64,000 nt of DNA, taken from NCBI RefSeq assembly GCF_963678635.1, contig NC_087065.1, forward strand, positions 14,114,743 through 14,178,742. Reading direction: 5' to 3'. Made by a program: the position numbers and the translations under genes. The notes under the pieces were generated by a model. The model was not told the origin of the DNA and did no database searches. It worked only from the letters and a program-made list of their open reading frames with translations. This document shows positions 21,741 through 34,172 of this stretch, one piece after another (position 1 is the first letter of the stretch; each line of letters opens with the position of its first letter). Source of the stretch: Symsagittifera roscoffensis (lineage: Eukaryota; Xenacoelomorpha; Acoela; Convolutidae).

Positions 21741-24353
21741 AACTCGGTTAGAGGACACTTAATTGCTCTGGATAACAAAAGTGCTATGGAAGGTTATTTA
21801 GAAACAATGATGCAAGGCACAACCCTTAAGCAGAAGGCATACGGAACTCTGGTATCGTCTAAAATACACGCGGAAACGATAGAGCACTTGGTGAGCCTAC
21901 CATTGAGAGCAGTAGTGTTACAGTACTTCGAAGAAGAAATGAGAACCACTCCGAAGATACACGCTCTATTAGCGATACCCTATGTGAAAACAGAATTACA
22001 ACTGAGCATTGCTTGGTGCATGATTGTACTGACCCGCGGGGAATCTGATTCGGAAGAACGAAAAAGATCGAAGGGAGAGAAGATGTTCCTAATGACGAGT
22101 ATGAGCGATATAATAACCTAAGAAGGAGCCGCAGTAGCGTCCGCGAAGCGGAGAGACGCTCTCTGCTTCATTCGATTCATGATAGAACAAATATCAATGC
22201 TAGCATTGAACACTTGTGTCAAGATGCTAAGAGAGGCGATGAACGAGCAAAAGCCTTGCTCTTACTAGCACTTGTGGACATCCATCAGAGTAAGCCGATG
22301 CGAGTGAACATGAAGGAGCCTGTGGAGCTGGAACCGATGAAGAAGATTGATGAGATAAGAAGATTCTCTAACAAGGACAGGAGGCTCACAAAAGAATATA
22401 TGGGAGAACTGCCGAATCCAGTGAATACTGTGGACCGATCAGGAAGAAATCATACAGTTACGTATCCGAAATCGTAGGGATGGCGTACAACCCTTTCATA
22501 AATAAAGATAAACGCGATTGCTTCTTTGATTACGAGCCATCAGTGTTGCTAAGTTTCTGACGTCAAGAATTGCTACGATAAGAAGCGCTGCTAATCAGCA
22601 GACTAAGCTGGGACTTGAGTTGGAAGAAAAGATGACTGCACCTTCAGTGCCGAAATCTGACAACCGAGTGGAATTTGGATTGGGATTTTGGAACGAACGG
22701 CTGAGAACGAGTCTAATGGTGGTGTGGGAACTGATAAAACCATCATGGTGTCCCAGTCCTAACGCCGATTCGATATTGCGTGCAACACAGGACGTGCAGA
22801 GGGAATTGAATTCAGACTGTAATTTGCGTGACCTCAACATCAGTTACAATTTAATGACGACAGCCTCTAAGAGCAACGGAAAAGACAAAGTAGAGTTGCC
22901 TGGCTGGGGACCAGAGGACCGGGTTAAACCTGGTAGCTGTCTGGCGGAAGTCTGTGGATTGGAGAGTCACATCTTTGGAGGTCTGGATTGCGTACAGACC
23001 CAAGAGAAACACTACAATCAATTAACGATATTGTTTGGGAACATTGTGATGAAAGCAAAAACGGAAACAGAATTGATTGCAGATTGCCATGAAGGAACCG
23101 AGATGAATCTACTGACTAATCTAGGATTCTACAGCATATTTGGTTCTTTAGAGTCACTATTGAATCTAGAACAAAAGCATGAGATGGTCACAACCATCAG
23201 TGTAGAAGTGTTTCCGGGAGTTTCGCAAACCGAGCAAAAGGTTATTGGAAAGTGGAGAGAAGCGATCGAGACGGAAATGAACATCCGGCACAGTGAAACC
23301 TATCGTAGACTGACGAGAGCGCAATTTTTAGTGGGATCAACGTTAGCTCCGATGTGCAAAAGCAGATAACCAATGCATTTCGTAGCGGTGGATGTGAAAA
23401 GCACGAGAACGATCGTGGATCAAGCCTTCTCAGTGCCAAAATTCGTAAGACTAGCGGGAATGTCAGAAAAATCTTACGAGCAAAATGTTCTCAACAGTTC
23501 CAGAGAGAACCAAAGAAGAATTAGAATCGATACTGGGAAAAAAGTTCATGGGATACGCCAGTGGGAACTTCAGTGACTTTGAAAGACAGAAGCAGAAAGC
23601 GTCAACAAACACAGATTACAATGCAGTAGATGAGAATGATGAGGTCCACCGTGTGATAGTGGAAGTGGAACCACTAAGGGAAGCGTCGGGAAAGCGCGTA
23701 ATTGGAGGAGCATCATGTTGACAGATGATGAGTTCCCTTGCCAATGCTTGCTACAAACATGGTGGTATCCCGGGCGTAGCAATCTGGTGTTGATCTGTGA
23801 CTGTGAAGAGCTGCTCTCCATGTGTTTACCAGATTCATCACGTCCATAACGATAGTGATAGTTGGAGTTATGATGGCAATACAATGGCTGGAAGCTCATG
23901 TAAAAGAGAACAATCGACAATCGAAAGAGTAAATGCAGGAATTGGATGTTGTCTAAAAGATTTAGATCTTTTTGAGACAACGTGCAAAAATTTGAACATT
24001 CCGATGGAAGTGAACAAGATATGGGCCAGAAGACGACTGATGCCATGGTTCAGAGCCAACATGACTGCATGCTTGTACGAAGATGCCAAGAAGCATATGT
24101 CCAAACACAGCTGCACATTGGAGCAGGAGCTTTCAAGCGAGCTTTTGTAACTCATCGGAATGCAGTAACCACCGCAGTGAAGAGGACGTCTAGGACGAGT
24201 GAATGCGACGGGAGAGAAAGAGAAGAGATGTTGAAGGAAGACTTGGAGAGAAACGTGACGTTGTGCCTCCACAACAGCTTCTGCCGAATTAGAGAAACTA
24301 ACGTTGATCCTCTACCTTGTTGTAAACAAAGAGTAGAAGAGCAGAAGTGTTGA
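21741..24353 (+). pseudogene. Giant element copy 2, region D
   Basis: Collinear with copy 1 region D but broken by several frameshifts and stops (for example at 22119, 22475, 23367 and 23719). Segments: 21741-22121 (LDNKSAMEGYLETM...AWCMIVLTRGESD), 22214-22477, 22620-23369 (WELIKPSWCPSPNAD; LIADCHEGTEMNLL; VEVFPGVSQTEQK), 23373-23576 (FSVPKFVRLAGMSEKSYE), 23797-24150 and 23982-24353 (THRNAVTTAVKR, LCLHNSFCR, PLPCCK). Protein similarity to copy 1 is roughly half-identical by eye, so these are different subfamilies. Its LTR follows 228 bp downstream. Confidence 0.8.
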
Positions 24354-24580
24354 AGGACTGCCTCCAACAGCGTTAGAATAGCTACCGACGTGTTGCTCGA
24401 CACTCAGACTGAAAGTGCGGAGTCAATTGCGCAGGAGGAGGAGATGGAACATTGACCGATGGCCGAAAAACAAGATGGAAAAAGAAGAAAAATTAGAAGA
24501 ATCTAGAAATTTCAGAACTTCTTAACGACGAAAAAGAAGAGTGAACAAAGGAAGAAACAAAGAAGCAACGAAGGAAAAGA
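24354..24580. other. 3' untranslated interval before LTR
   Basis: No gene; A/G-rich, as expected for the stretch between the last coding region and the 3' LTR (polypurine-like runs AGAAGAAAAATTAGAAGAA and GGAAGAAACAAAGAAG). Confidence 0.4.
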
Positions 24581-25948
24581 TGTTAAAACTCAAAACTGTT
24601 TTGTGTCAGAAAAACTCAAATGAGAAACAAAGCAACTAAGTTTGCAATTGAAACTGAAGAGAAAACATTTAGTAGAATTTTGAAGATTAAAGAACTTGTT
24701 GCAATTTTAAATTTGCATTGTGACTTTAGTTAGTGGCTTTAGAGACACTTACTATTTGTTTACAAAGGCTTGAGTGGAGAGTATATCAAACATTCCAGCC
24801 TGCATGATTGTTTTTAATCAACTAAGACGACTGATCACTGTGTGGTGACATGATAAGCTTGGGTAATCTCTTGAAGAGGGAGGTTATTTCATTGTTCCTT
24901 CTAACCACCGAGTTCCTTAATTTTAATATTCAGGACCAATAACAACTAAAATTTCGGGAGGGAAGAAGCATAGTAGGATAATTTTAGTTTGTTGGTTGGC
25001 AGGACCGTCCTGCGTCCCAATACTTTTTAAAGAAAAAGGTTTAAATTGGGAAATAGACGTTGGAAATCAGAAAAAAATGTTTTATCTTAAGTTATATTCT
25101 CGAAAGTGCAGATTAGTGAAAAAAATTGGATGGCTATAATAGTGTAGTATGATGCCATTTGTATTTTGCATATGATGTGGATAAATGTGATTTCATGCAT
25201 TTTGTAAATTCTGTTCGATGGCACTGTACCAATTTGATGAAGATTACGAGACTCAATGAGGACATTGACCGGGCTGTCCGAGGAGTATGTGACATTCGAC
25301 CAGAATGTGTCAAAATGCAAATTCGATTTCGAAATTTTATTGTAACATCGGAGTGGGAAGATTGACGGTTTTAATAAATTAGAGGTCTTAATCGTTCATT
25401 ATGACGAACTCGGAAGGCTTAATTTGGAGTTTCAAGTTAGTTTTTAAAAATTCGTTTCGAAATAAAGACAGTTCACGACCTTGAGATTTTGCACCAACTA
25501 AAACGGCGAAACACAACAGCCACAGCCTTCTCAACAAGAACAACGTAAAAATTAGACAGAGAATAGTCAGACGAGAAATACGAACGATAAGAAGATTGTT
25601 GTGAACCACAGCCATTCCTAGTTGTTGGGATGGTGTCCAGCCTTCCGGAGAGAAAAAAGGACGAAAATATAAGTAGTAGCCCTGTTTCTAGGAGTGACAT
25701 CGTGGTCTGGGGATACTGAGACCCAGCCATGAGCTCACAATTTTGTATATAATTAAGTTAATGAGAGCGTTCTGATCGAAGCCGGTAACAATAATGTTTT
25801 TGATTACCCGATTTTAGAAAGACCACCACAAGAACTGGCTTTGGCAGAGAGGGTTAAAAGCATGTAGAGCTGTCTTTAGACGCTAGCCAGTCGTTGTAGA
25901 ACCTAGTGTTTATTTTCCGTCGATATGTATCCCCGGGCAAATGTTCCA
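24581..25948 (+). repeat. LTR2, 3' LTR of giant element copy 2
   Basis: 1,368 bp, starting TGTTAAAACT (identical to the first ten bases of LTR a) and ending GGGCAAATGTTCCA. Shared landmarks with LTR a include TGTGTGGTGACATGATAAG, GTAGTATGATGCCATTTG and the GGACATTGACC...GTCCGAGGAGTATGTG block. It is clearly a diverged subfamily of the same LTR. Confidence 0.75.
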
Positions 25949-25955
25949 GGTTTTT

Positions 25956-27305
25956 TGTATTTTAAGATCGCTATCGCCATATTTTAGGCTTCCTCATCTT
26001 TTCTTTCTCGTTGGCGGTAAAATTGGATTCATCAAAATTGAATTTCAAGTCGCAGTAACGTTCCATATCTCTAGTCCCCCTGCACAACTAACTTCGGTTA
26101 TGCTCTTTTTTTTCTCACGTGGGCAGCCCTTCTCGTACATTCTCTGTCCAGAACCTATCCAGCGTAGTTTTGTTCGTATTGTCCAGAAATTCAATTAGAT
26201 ATCTCATTCCTTTTCCGCCAGATTCAACTATGTCATTGTGGATTTTGGCGATCATCAGTGATTCTCCTTCGAAAGCGTCCGAGCCTAATGCTGCAACTCG
26301 ATAAGTCAAATGCTGTAACAGTCGCCTACTTAACTCAGATATGATGTTAAGGAAAAATAGGCCCTATAACCACACTCAGGTCTCTAAATATTAAAATACG
26401 CGAACGCCGTTAAAAACAGGGTCGGAACCTTATGTATAGTTACTTTTTATTATACAGTGGACTTTTGATCCATTTCAGATGGATCAACCTTAAAACTCTC
26501 CCTAACTCAACATAACAACATAAAACTCACTCAAGAAAACTAAATTAAGTACTCATATACCGACACGACCTCTAGAATCGAGTAACTAAATCAAAAAGTA
26601 ACTCTAGAATTGATTGAATAATTAAGTCCATCTTCCACCGAAAGTTCACTCTTGTCCACTGTGAATTATTTCTTCTCTATCACTTTCCGCCTTCTGCAAA
26701 GAATAATACAGCTCTGCTCTTGTTCGAATTATGTATCGGAAATTGCGAATAGCAATTTCCCGCTGCTATTTTTGACTACTTTTCCGCAATTGTAGTGCGA
26801 ATCTTCTGATCTTATTTTTCAGATTTTTTTAGTTGTCGCGAGAAAGTTGAGCATGACATGTTCAAATCGAATTTTTGAAAAATTTCATTTCACCCCAAAG
26901 TCAAGACTAAACGTTTTCTAAAGGTCAAACTTCCAAATATGACCGACCGGCACTTACTCCCCGGACTCAAGATCGATGTCCTCATCGCGTGTCGTCGTCT
27001 GTCAGTGAGCCCCCATAATGTTGAGTGCGTCTCAAGATACAGTGCCAGTGGTCATTTACAGAAGTCTGCAGCTGATTTAACTTTATCTATATCCCAAAAT
27101 TCACTACCATGCAAAATTGTCACATTATCACTGAACAGCAATCAAAATCTGCATACACTTCCAACGAGTTTCCGCTTCGTTACCTAATGATTAAAATTTC
27201 TTTTGTTTTACCCATTCAAACAATTGTCATTTAGCATTTTGATTTATATAGTAGATATAATATACTAGTAACAATAATTTTTTCTTAAAATTTCTTTTCC
27301 GAGCC
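25956..27305 (-). repeat. LTR3 (first copy), minus-oriented LTR of a third subfamily
   Basis: On the minus strand this reads as an LTR ending AAAATACA and carrying GGACATCGATCTTGAGTC then CGGGGAGTAAGTGCC, the counterpart of the GGACATTGAT...CCGGGGAGTATGTGCC block of LTR a. Its 5' (minus) end is truncated at about 27305 compared with the second copy. The + strand around 26040-26110 is T-rich without genes. It lies tail-to-tail with LTR2. Confidence 0.65.
26115..26309 (-). CDS. Short open frame inside LTR3 (unknown)
   Basis: A 64-codon minus-strand frame (MTYRVAALGSDAFEGES...TLDRFWTENVREGLPT) with balanced amino-acid composition, more protein-like than the surrounding LTR. A copy with four replacement changes lies at 28846-29040. 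The four differences I count are all amino-acid-changing, which gives no sign of purifying selection since the duplication. It could be a captured gene fragment or chance. I do not recognise it. Confidence 0.3.
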   Translation of the reverse strand: MTYRVAALGSDAFEGESLMIAKIHNDIVESGGKGMRYLIEFLDNTNKTTLDRFWTENVREGLPT

Positions 27306-27334
27306 CTTTTAGTAGAAAACAGGGCTACTAAATA

Positions 27335-28678
27335 GAAAACATTTAGTAGAATTTTGAAGATTAAAGAACTTGTTGCAATTATAAATTTGCATTGTGACTT
27401 TAGTTAGTGGCTTTAGAGACACTTACTATTTGTTTACAAAGGCTTGAGTCGAGAGTATATTAAATATTCCAGCCTGCATGATTGTTTTTAATCAACTAAG
27501 ACGACTGATCACTTTGTGGTGACATGAAAAGCTTGAGTAATCTCTTGAAGAGGGAGGTTATTTCATTGTTCCTTCTAACCACCGAGTTCCTTAATTTTAA
27601 TATTCAGGACCAAGAAAAACTAAAATTTCGGGAGGGAAGAAGCATAGTAGGATAATTTTAGTTTGTTGGTTGGCAGGACCGTCCTGCGTCCCAATACTTT
27701 TTAAAGAAAAGGGTTTAAATTGGGAAATAGACGTTGGAAGTCAGAAAAAATGTTTTATCTTAAGTTATATCCTCGAAAGTGCAGATTAGTGAAAAAATTT
27801 GGATGGCTATAATAGTGTAGTATGATGCCATTTGTATTTTGCATATGACGTGGATAAATGTGATTTCATGCATTTTGTAAATTCTGTTCGATGGCACTGT
27901 ACCAATTTGATGAAGATTACGAGACTCAATGAGGACATTGACCGGGCTGTCCGAGGAGTATGTGACATTCGACCAGAATGTGTCAAAATGCAAATTCGGT
28001 TTCGAAATTTTATTGTAAAATCGGAGTGGGAAGATTGACGGTTTTAATAAATTAGAGGTCTTAATCGTTCATTCTGACGAACTCGGAAGGCTTAATTTGG
28101 AGTTTCAAGTTAGTTTTTAAAAATTCGTTTCGAAATAAAAACAGTTCACGACCTTGAGATTTTGCACCAACTGAAACGGCGAAACACAACAGCCACAGCA
28201 TTCTCAACAAGAACAACGTATAAATTAGACAGAGAATAGTCAGACGAGAAATACGAACGATAAGAAGATTGTTGTGAACCACAACTATTCCGAGTTGTAA
28301 CGATTGTGCCGCTACAATCGTTACAACGAGAATCCCGAGAAAAAAGAAAGGGTGTTGGGATGGTGTCCAGCCTTCCGGAGAGAAAAAAGGACGAAAAAAT
28401 AAGTAGTAGCCCTGTTTCTAGGAGTGACATCGTGGTCTGGAGATACTGAGACTCAGCCATGAGCTCACAATTTTGCATATAATTAAGTTATTGAGAGCGT
28501 TCTGATCGAAGCCGGAAACAATAATTTTTTTGATGACCCCGATTTTAGAAAGACCACCACAAGAACTGGCTTTGGCAGAGACGGTTAAAACATGTAGAGC
28601 TGTCTTTAGACGCTAGCCAGTCATTGTAGAACCTAGGGTTTATTTTCCGTCGATATGTATTCCCGGGCGAAAGTTCCA
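27335..28678 (+). repeat. LTR2 second copy (5' truncated)
   Basis: Repeats 24661-25948 at an offset of 2674 bp near its start, with a few per cent divergence. It lacks the first 80 bp of LTR2 and contains a small insertion at about 28290-28350 (TGTAACGATTGTGCCGCTAC region). The junction at 27305-27334 carries filler sequence. Confidence 0.8.
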
Positions 28679-28685
28679 GGCTTTT

Positions 28686-30062
28686 TGTATTTTAAACTCG
28701 CTTTCGCCATATTTTAGGCTTCCTCATCTCTTCTTTCTCGTTGGCGGTAAAATTGGATTCATCAAAATTGAATTTCAAGTCGCAGTAACGTTCCATAACT
28801 CCAGTCCCCCTGCACAACTAACTTCGTTTATGCTCTTTTTTTTTCTCACGTGGGCAGCCCTTCTCGTACATTCTCTGTCCAGAACCTATCCAGCGTAGTT
28901 TTGTTCGTATTGTCCAGAAATTCAATTAGATATCTCATTCTTTTTCCGCCAGATTCAACTACGTCATTGTGGATTTTGGCGATAATCAGTGATTCTCCTT
29001 CGAAAGCGTCCGCGCCTAATGCTGCAACTCGATAAGTCAAATGCTGTAACAGTCGCCTACTTAACTCAAATATGATGTTAAGGAAAAATAGGCCCTATAA
29101 CCACACTCAAGTCTCTAAATATTAAAATACGCGAACGCCGTTGAAAACAGGGTCGGAACCTTATGTATAGTTACTTTTTATTAGACAGTGGACTTTTGAT
29201 CCATTTCAGATGGATCAACCTTTAAAACTCTCCCTAACTCAACATAACAACATAAAACACACTCAAGAAAACTAAATTAAGTACTCATATACCGACACGA
29301 CCTCTAGAATCGAGTAACTAAATCAAAAAGTAACTCTAGAATTGATTGAATAATTAAGTCCACCTTTCCACCGAAAGTTCACTCTTGTCCACTCTGAATT
29401 ATTTCTTCTCTATCACTTTCCGCCTTCTGCAAAGAATAATACAGCTCTGCTCTTATTCGAATTATGTATCGGAAATTGCGAAAAGCAATTTTCCGCTGCT
29501 GTTTTTGACTACTTTTTCCGCAATTGTAGTGCGAATCTTCTGATCTTATTTTTCAGATTTTTTTAGTTGTCGCGAGAAAGTTGAGCATGACATGATCAAA
29601 TCGAGTTTTTGAAAAATTTCATTTCACCCCAAAGTCAAGACTAAACGTTTTCTAAAGGTCAAACTTCCAAATATGACCGACCGGCACATACTCCCCGGAC
29701 TCAAAATCGATGTCCTCATCGCGTGTCGTCGTCTGTCAGTGAGCCCCCATAATGTTAAGTGCGTCTCAAGATACACTGCCAGTGGTCATTTACAGAAGTC
29801 TGCAGCTGATTTAACTTTATCTATATCCCAAAATTCACTACCATGCAAAGTTGTCACATTATCACTAACAGCAATCAAAATCTGCATACACTTCCAACGA
29901 GTTTCCACTTCGTAAGCTAATGATTAAAATTTCTTTTGTTTTACCCATTCAAACAATTGTCATTTAGCATTTTGATTTATATAGTAGATATAATATACTA
30001 AGTAACAATAATTTTTTCTTAAAATTTCTTTTCCGTGCCCTCAGATTTCATCTGGGTTCACA
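28686..30062 (-). repeat. LTR3 second copy, 3' LTR of giant element copy 3
   Basis: On the minus strand it begins TGTGAACCCAGATGAAATC at 30062 and ends AAAATACA at 28686 (1,377 bp). It follows the minus-strand region D fragment by about 213 bp, the arrangement seen for copies 1 and 2. Internal block: GGACATCGATTTTGAGTC then CGGGGAGTATGTGCC. Confidence 0.75.
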
Positions 30063-30516
30063 CTCAATTCCTTTTTTTTCCCACTCAATCCCTGAAAACC
30101 CTCTTCAGTTCGTGTCCCTTTTCTTCGAGGTACTGGGTCCTGACACATTTGACATCGTACTCTGCCTTGCCAGCTCTTCTTTGTCATCGGAACTGATTAC
30201 GATCTCTTCCCATGCCTTCAGATGTTCGTCGTCCCGCATCCACTCCCTTTGCTATTGTAGTCTTTTCGTCTGATTCTACAGACCCTTCACTGTATATTCC
30301 TTATTCATGCAAAAGGAATTGTGCAAACTCAGGCTCTTCGCTAATTCCTCTTCTAATATCGATTCCCTCGCTTTGGTGTTATCTCGAGACGCTCTGCAAA
30401 CTCTTTTCCAACCCGTGGTTATCGCGTTGCGATGGGTTAGCAAGGGTCTCTTGAACGCTTCCGGCCCTATCTCGGCCAAGAACTGTCGATACTGCTTCTG
30501 ATGCTTCTTCATGGGA
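30063..30516 (-). pseudogene. Giant element copy 3, C-terminal part of region D (cut by gap)
   Basis: Minus-strand reading from the gap edge gives KKHQKQYRQFLAEIGPEAF...LLTHRNAITTGWKRV...LAKSLSLHNSFC, ending at a stop at 30276. It aligns with the C-terminus of region D of copy 1 (IGTGAYRRAFLTHRNAVTTAVKR...LCLHNSFC). The remaining bases to 30063 are untranslated sequence before LTR3. The rest of the copy presumably lies in or beyond the gap, but on the other side a LINE begins immediately. Confidence 0.75.
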
Positions 30517-30716
30517 NNNNNNNNNNNNNNNNNNNNNNNNNNNNNNNNNNNNNNNNNNNNNNNNNNNNNNNNNNNNNNNNNNNNNNNNNNNNNNNNNNNN
30601 NNNNNNNNNNNNNNNNNNNNNNNNNNNNNNNNNNNNNNNNNNNNNNNNNNNNNNNNNNNNNNNNNNNNNNNNNNNNNNNNNNNNNNNNNNNNNNNNNNNN
30701 NNNNNNNNNNNNNNNN
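30517..30716. other. Assembly gap (200 N)
   Basis: Exactly 200 undetermined bases. Sequence on either side belongs to different elements, so the true distance and content are unknown. Confidence 0.99.
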
Positions 30717-33127
30717 AGAAACGGTGGGAAGAAGAGTAGTGGATGGAGATTGTCGAAGACGCGAGGAAGGCAGAACTCCAAGGTGACATCGGGACGCTGT
30801 ACAAGACGCTGAAGCGTATTGGAATCAGAGACAACTGCACCTTTGAAGACGAAACATTCAGCCCCGAAGAGTTCCGAAGTCACTTTATGAAAGTATCAGA
30901 GAACAGATACGAAAGGGGACGAGACGAGATCGTTAGGACCATGGAAGAGATCCCCGAACGCACCGACCAGACAGCACTAGAAGCGGCCATTGAACTGGAG
31001 AGAGTGGTCACGTGGAGCGAGTTTGAAACAGAGTTGGCCAAGATAAGGGATGGAGCACCAGGGAACGACGGAGTTCGGATGCTAGCAGTAAAGGTGGCCA
31101 GCAAACTAATTAAGCAGGAGCTCCACAGGATGATTGGGCAGTTGATAGACATGAAACCGGAGGACTGGCCAGAAGAAATAAAGGAAGGCTGGGTCATTCC
31201 CCTGCACAAGAAAGGTCCCAAGAACGACCTGGGCAACTACCGTGGAGTGTGCCTGTTACCACTGGCGAGCAGACTGATCGCACGTATCCTCGCGACGAGA
31301 CTCCGGACATGGGCAGAAACCATTGGCGCTCTGGACGAGAACCAGAACGGTTTCCGTGGTGGAAGGTCTACGGCTGACTCAACGCAGATCATTATCCGGA
31401 TGGAAGAAGAAACAAGAAGAGTGTACGGGATGACAGACGAGTGTAACGAGAACCGGCCAGGGGCTGTCCTCCTAGACATCACCAAGGCTTACCCTCGCAC
31501 CAATAAACCCCTTCTGTGGGGTATGTTAGCCAGATTTGGCATGACGGACAAGGTGCTCGATCTGCTGAAAGGTCTCCATGAAGAAACGCGATACCGGGTG
31601 AAAGGAAAGGAAGGTCTCAGCGATGATTGGGCCCCAGCCAGAGGACTCAGAGAGGGGTGCGCAACATCACCTATCCTTTTCAACGTATATCATGCCGAAG
31701 CAATAAGAAGAGCGGAAAGAGAAAGGAGAAAGGAGGCGGCGGAGAGAGGTCAAGAGTGCGGTCTCACCTGGAGGTGGACACCAGGAGGCAGCCTCCCACC
31801 GAGAGAAGGGCCCAGAGCATTGCATAGCAGCAACAAGTGTAATTTCATCCTGGAGGACTCGTTGTTCGCAGACGACACCTCTCTACTTGGTTGGACCGAA
31901 GAGCTCGTCATAGGGAAAGAGGTGATCAAGAAGAAAATGATGGAGTTTGAAGAGAAATGCCACGACGGCAAAGAAGAATCCATCACTTTTGCAACTACCA
32001 GCGCCCAGAAGACTAGAATGCTGGGAACGCTCATCGGGAAACGAGAAGACCGAGGAGCCAGGATCAAGAGAGGGTACCACGCGTGGAGCAAGGTGAAACA
32101 ATGGCTCTGGAATTCGAGCCTCTCCAAGCGCACCAGAGCATTGGTGGTCCAAGCCGTAGTGGAGTCCACTCTCCTGTTTGACTGTAGCGTCAGAGCATGG
32201 ACACCGACCGACATCCAGAAGTTCCAGAGCGTTGCAGACAGAGCCTACAGGTTTGTGTGGAACAATGGAAAACCTCACACACTGATAAGGATGCAGAATG
32301 AAGGAGTCAACAGCTACGAGATCCGCAGACAGTTGAACATTGAATCGATAAGGACTAAGATCGAGTGCAGAGCATTAGAGCGAATGGGCCACGTTCTCAG
32401 AATGTCGGATGAGAGGATTGTGAAGAAAGCCGTGCTCGGATCCTGGGACATGGAGAGGACACGTAGTGGGAACTCGCGAGGCAACACCATCCAGTACTGG
32501 CGCAGACTGCTGAAAGAAGCGGGACACGAAGACGACAACAGCGAGAACCTCACCAATGACCGGAAACGATGGAAGAAGACCGTTACAGATCGCAGGACGT
32601 TCCTCAAAAACTGGGAGACGCAAATGTGCAACTGGCACAGAGGATCGGAAAAACCGGCCCGCTCACAATGGAATAGAGAGAGAATAAGTGACAGCGGTTG
32701 GCCTTGCCGCTGGGACGGATGCGACAAGATGTGCGCAACAAAAGGAGGACGGACGAATCACGAGAGAAAAGCACACAGAAGGGAGTCAGTGGACTACAAG
32801 TGTCCAAAGTGCAACGACAGTTTTTCGGACCAGGCTGCTCTGACAAACCACTTCAAGGCGTGCCAAGGAGGGCAGGGTGGGTTCTGTCCGAAGTGTCAGA
32901 GGTCCCTGTCGTTGAGCAACATGGCAAGACACCGGAGGACCTGTCGAGGAGAACACCCGACAGCCCCAGAAGTAACCAACGCCATTATCACAGGACGATT
33001 CGCCGGAACGAGAGCCAGAATCCAATGCGAAGAATGCGGTACTTGGGTGACAAAAAACAACATTTCAAGACACTGGAGCACATGTCCTGGAAACTGGGAA
33101 TCAAGGCCCCCCACGGGGCGTAAATGA
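30717..33127 (+). CDS. Non-LTR retrotransposon (LINE) reverse transcriptase with four C-terminal zinc fingers
   Basis: Open from the ATG at 30743 to TGA 33125-33127 (794 aa); an in-frame TAG at 30737-30739 just upstream shows the 5' part is damaged or missing, and no endonuclease domain is present. RT motifs: GNYRGVCLLPLASRLIARIL, FRGGRSTAD, GAVLLDITKAYPR (motif A aspartate), GLREGCATSPILFNVY (motif B) and LFADDTSLLG (catalytic FADD, intact). After the thumb come a C2H2 finger (C-x4-C-x12-H-x4-H, CRWDGC...H.RKAH) and three C2HC fingers (CPKC...HFKAC, CPKCQ...HRRTC, CEEC...HWSTC). Such fingers are expected to bind template RNA or target DNA. The ORF ends a few bases before a simple-sequence tail, as in LINEs with microsatellite 3' ends. 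Confidence 0.88.
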
Positions 33128-33129
33128 CA

Positions 33130-33864
<735 letters not shown>

Positions 33865-33885
33865 GTTGGTGATCTTTTTGTTCAG

Positions 33886-34172
33886 GATTCAGAGGAAGAA
33901 CTCCTATAGATAAAAGTCGTGAGGGTCCTATGAGCAACCTTTATACGGCAACAGTGTTCATCAGATTATTGCTAGATATTTCTACCTTTTGGACGCAACT
34001 TCTGATATCTCTGGCAGTGGCATTAGAACGTTTTGTTAATATTTCATTGGGCGCTGAAGCCAACAACATCATGAGACCATCTCGACGGAAAAAGTTTTAT
34101 GCTGCCATTGGCATTGCCTGTTTGTTTGTCCCTGTCGTCATTTTTATCGATTTCGTTATCAATATGGAACAG
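33886..34172 (+). CDS. Seven-transmembrane receptor exon (TM3-TM4)
   Basis: Preceded by a good acceptor (GATCTTTTTGTTCAG) and followed by a donor (CAG then GTAAAA at 34173). The exon reads FRGRTPIDKSREGPM then two hydrophobic helices: a TM3-like FWTQLLISLAVALERF, with ERF at the DRY position, and a TM4-like FYAAIGIACLFVPVVIFIDFV. Basic residues (RPSRRKK) lie in the intracellular loop between them, as expected for a rhodopsin-type G-protein-coupled receptor. It ends in phase 0, matching the next exon at 46635. Exons for TM1-TM2 are not seen in the window and may lie in the gap or upstream. The ligand is unknown. Confidence 0.75.

Noticed and set aside
29730-29760. TGGGGGCTC on the minus strand as a tRNA-Pro-type primer site
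   Set aside because: Only nine bases match, and homology to the other LTRs continues on both sides, placing it inside LTR3.
24581-30062. Two-LTR circle junction
   Set aside because: The repeated block contains LTRs of two subfamilies in opposite orientation, not two copies of one LTR head to tail.
30379-30883. Open frames running through the N block
   Set aside because: They contain undetermined bases and cannot be supported across the gap.
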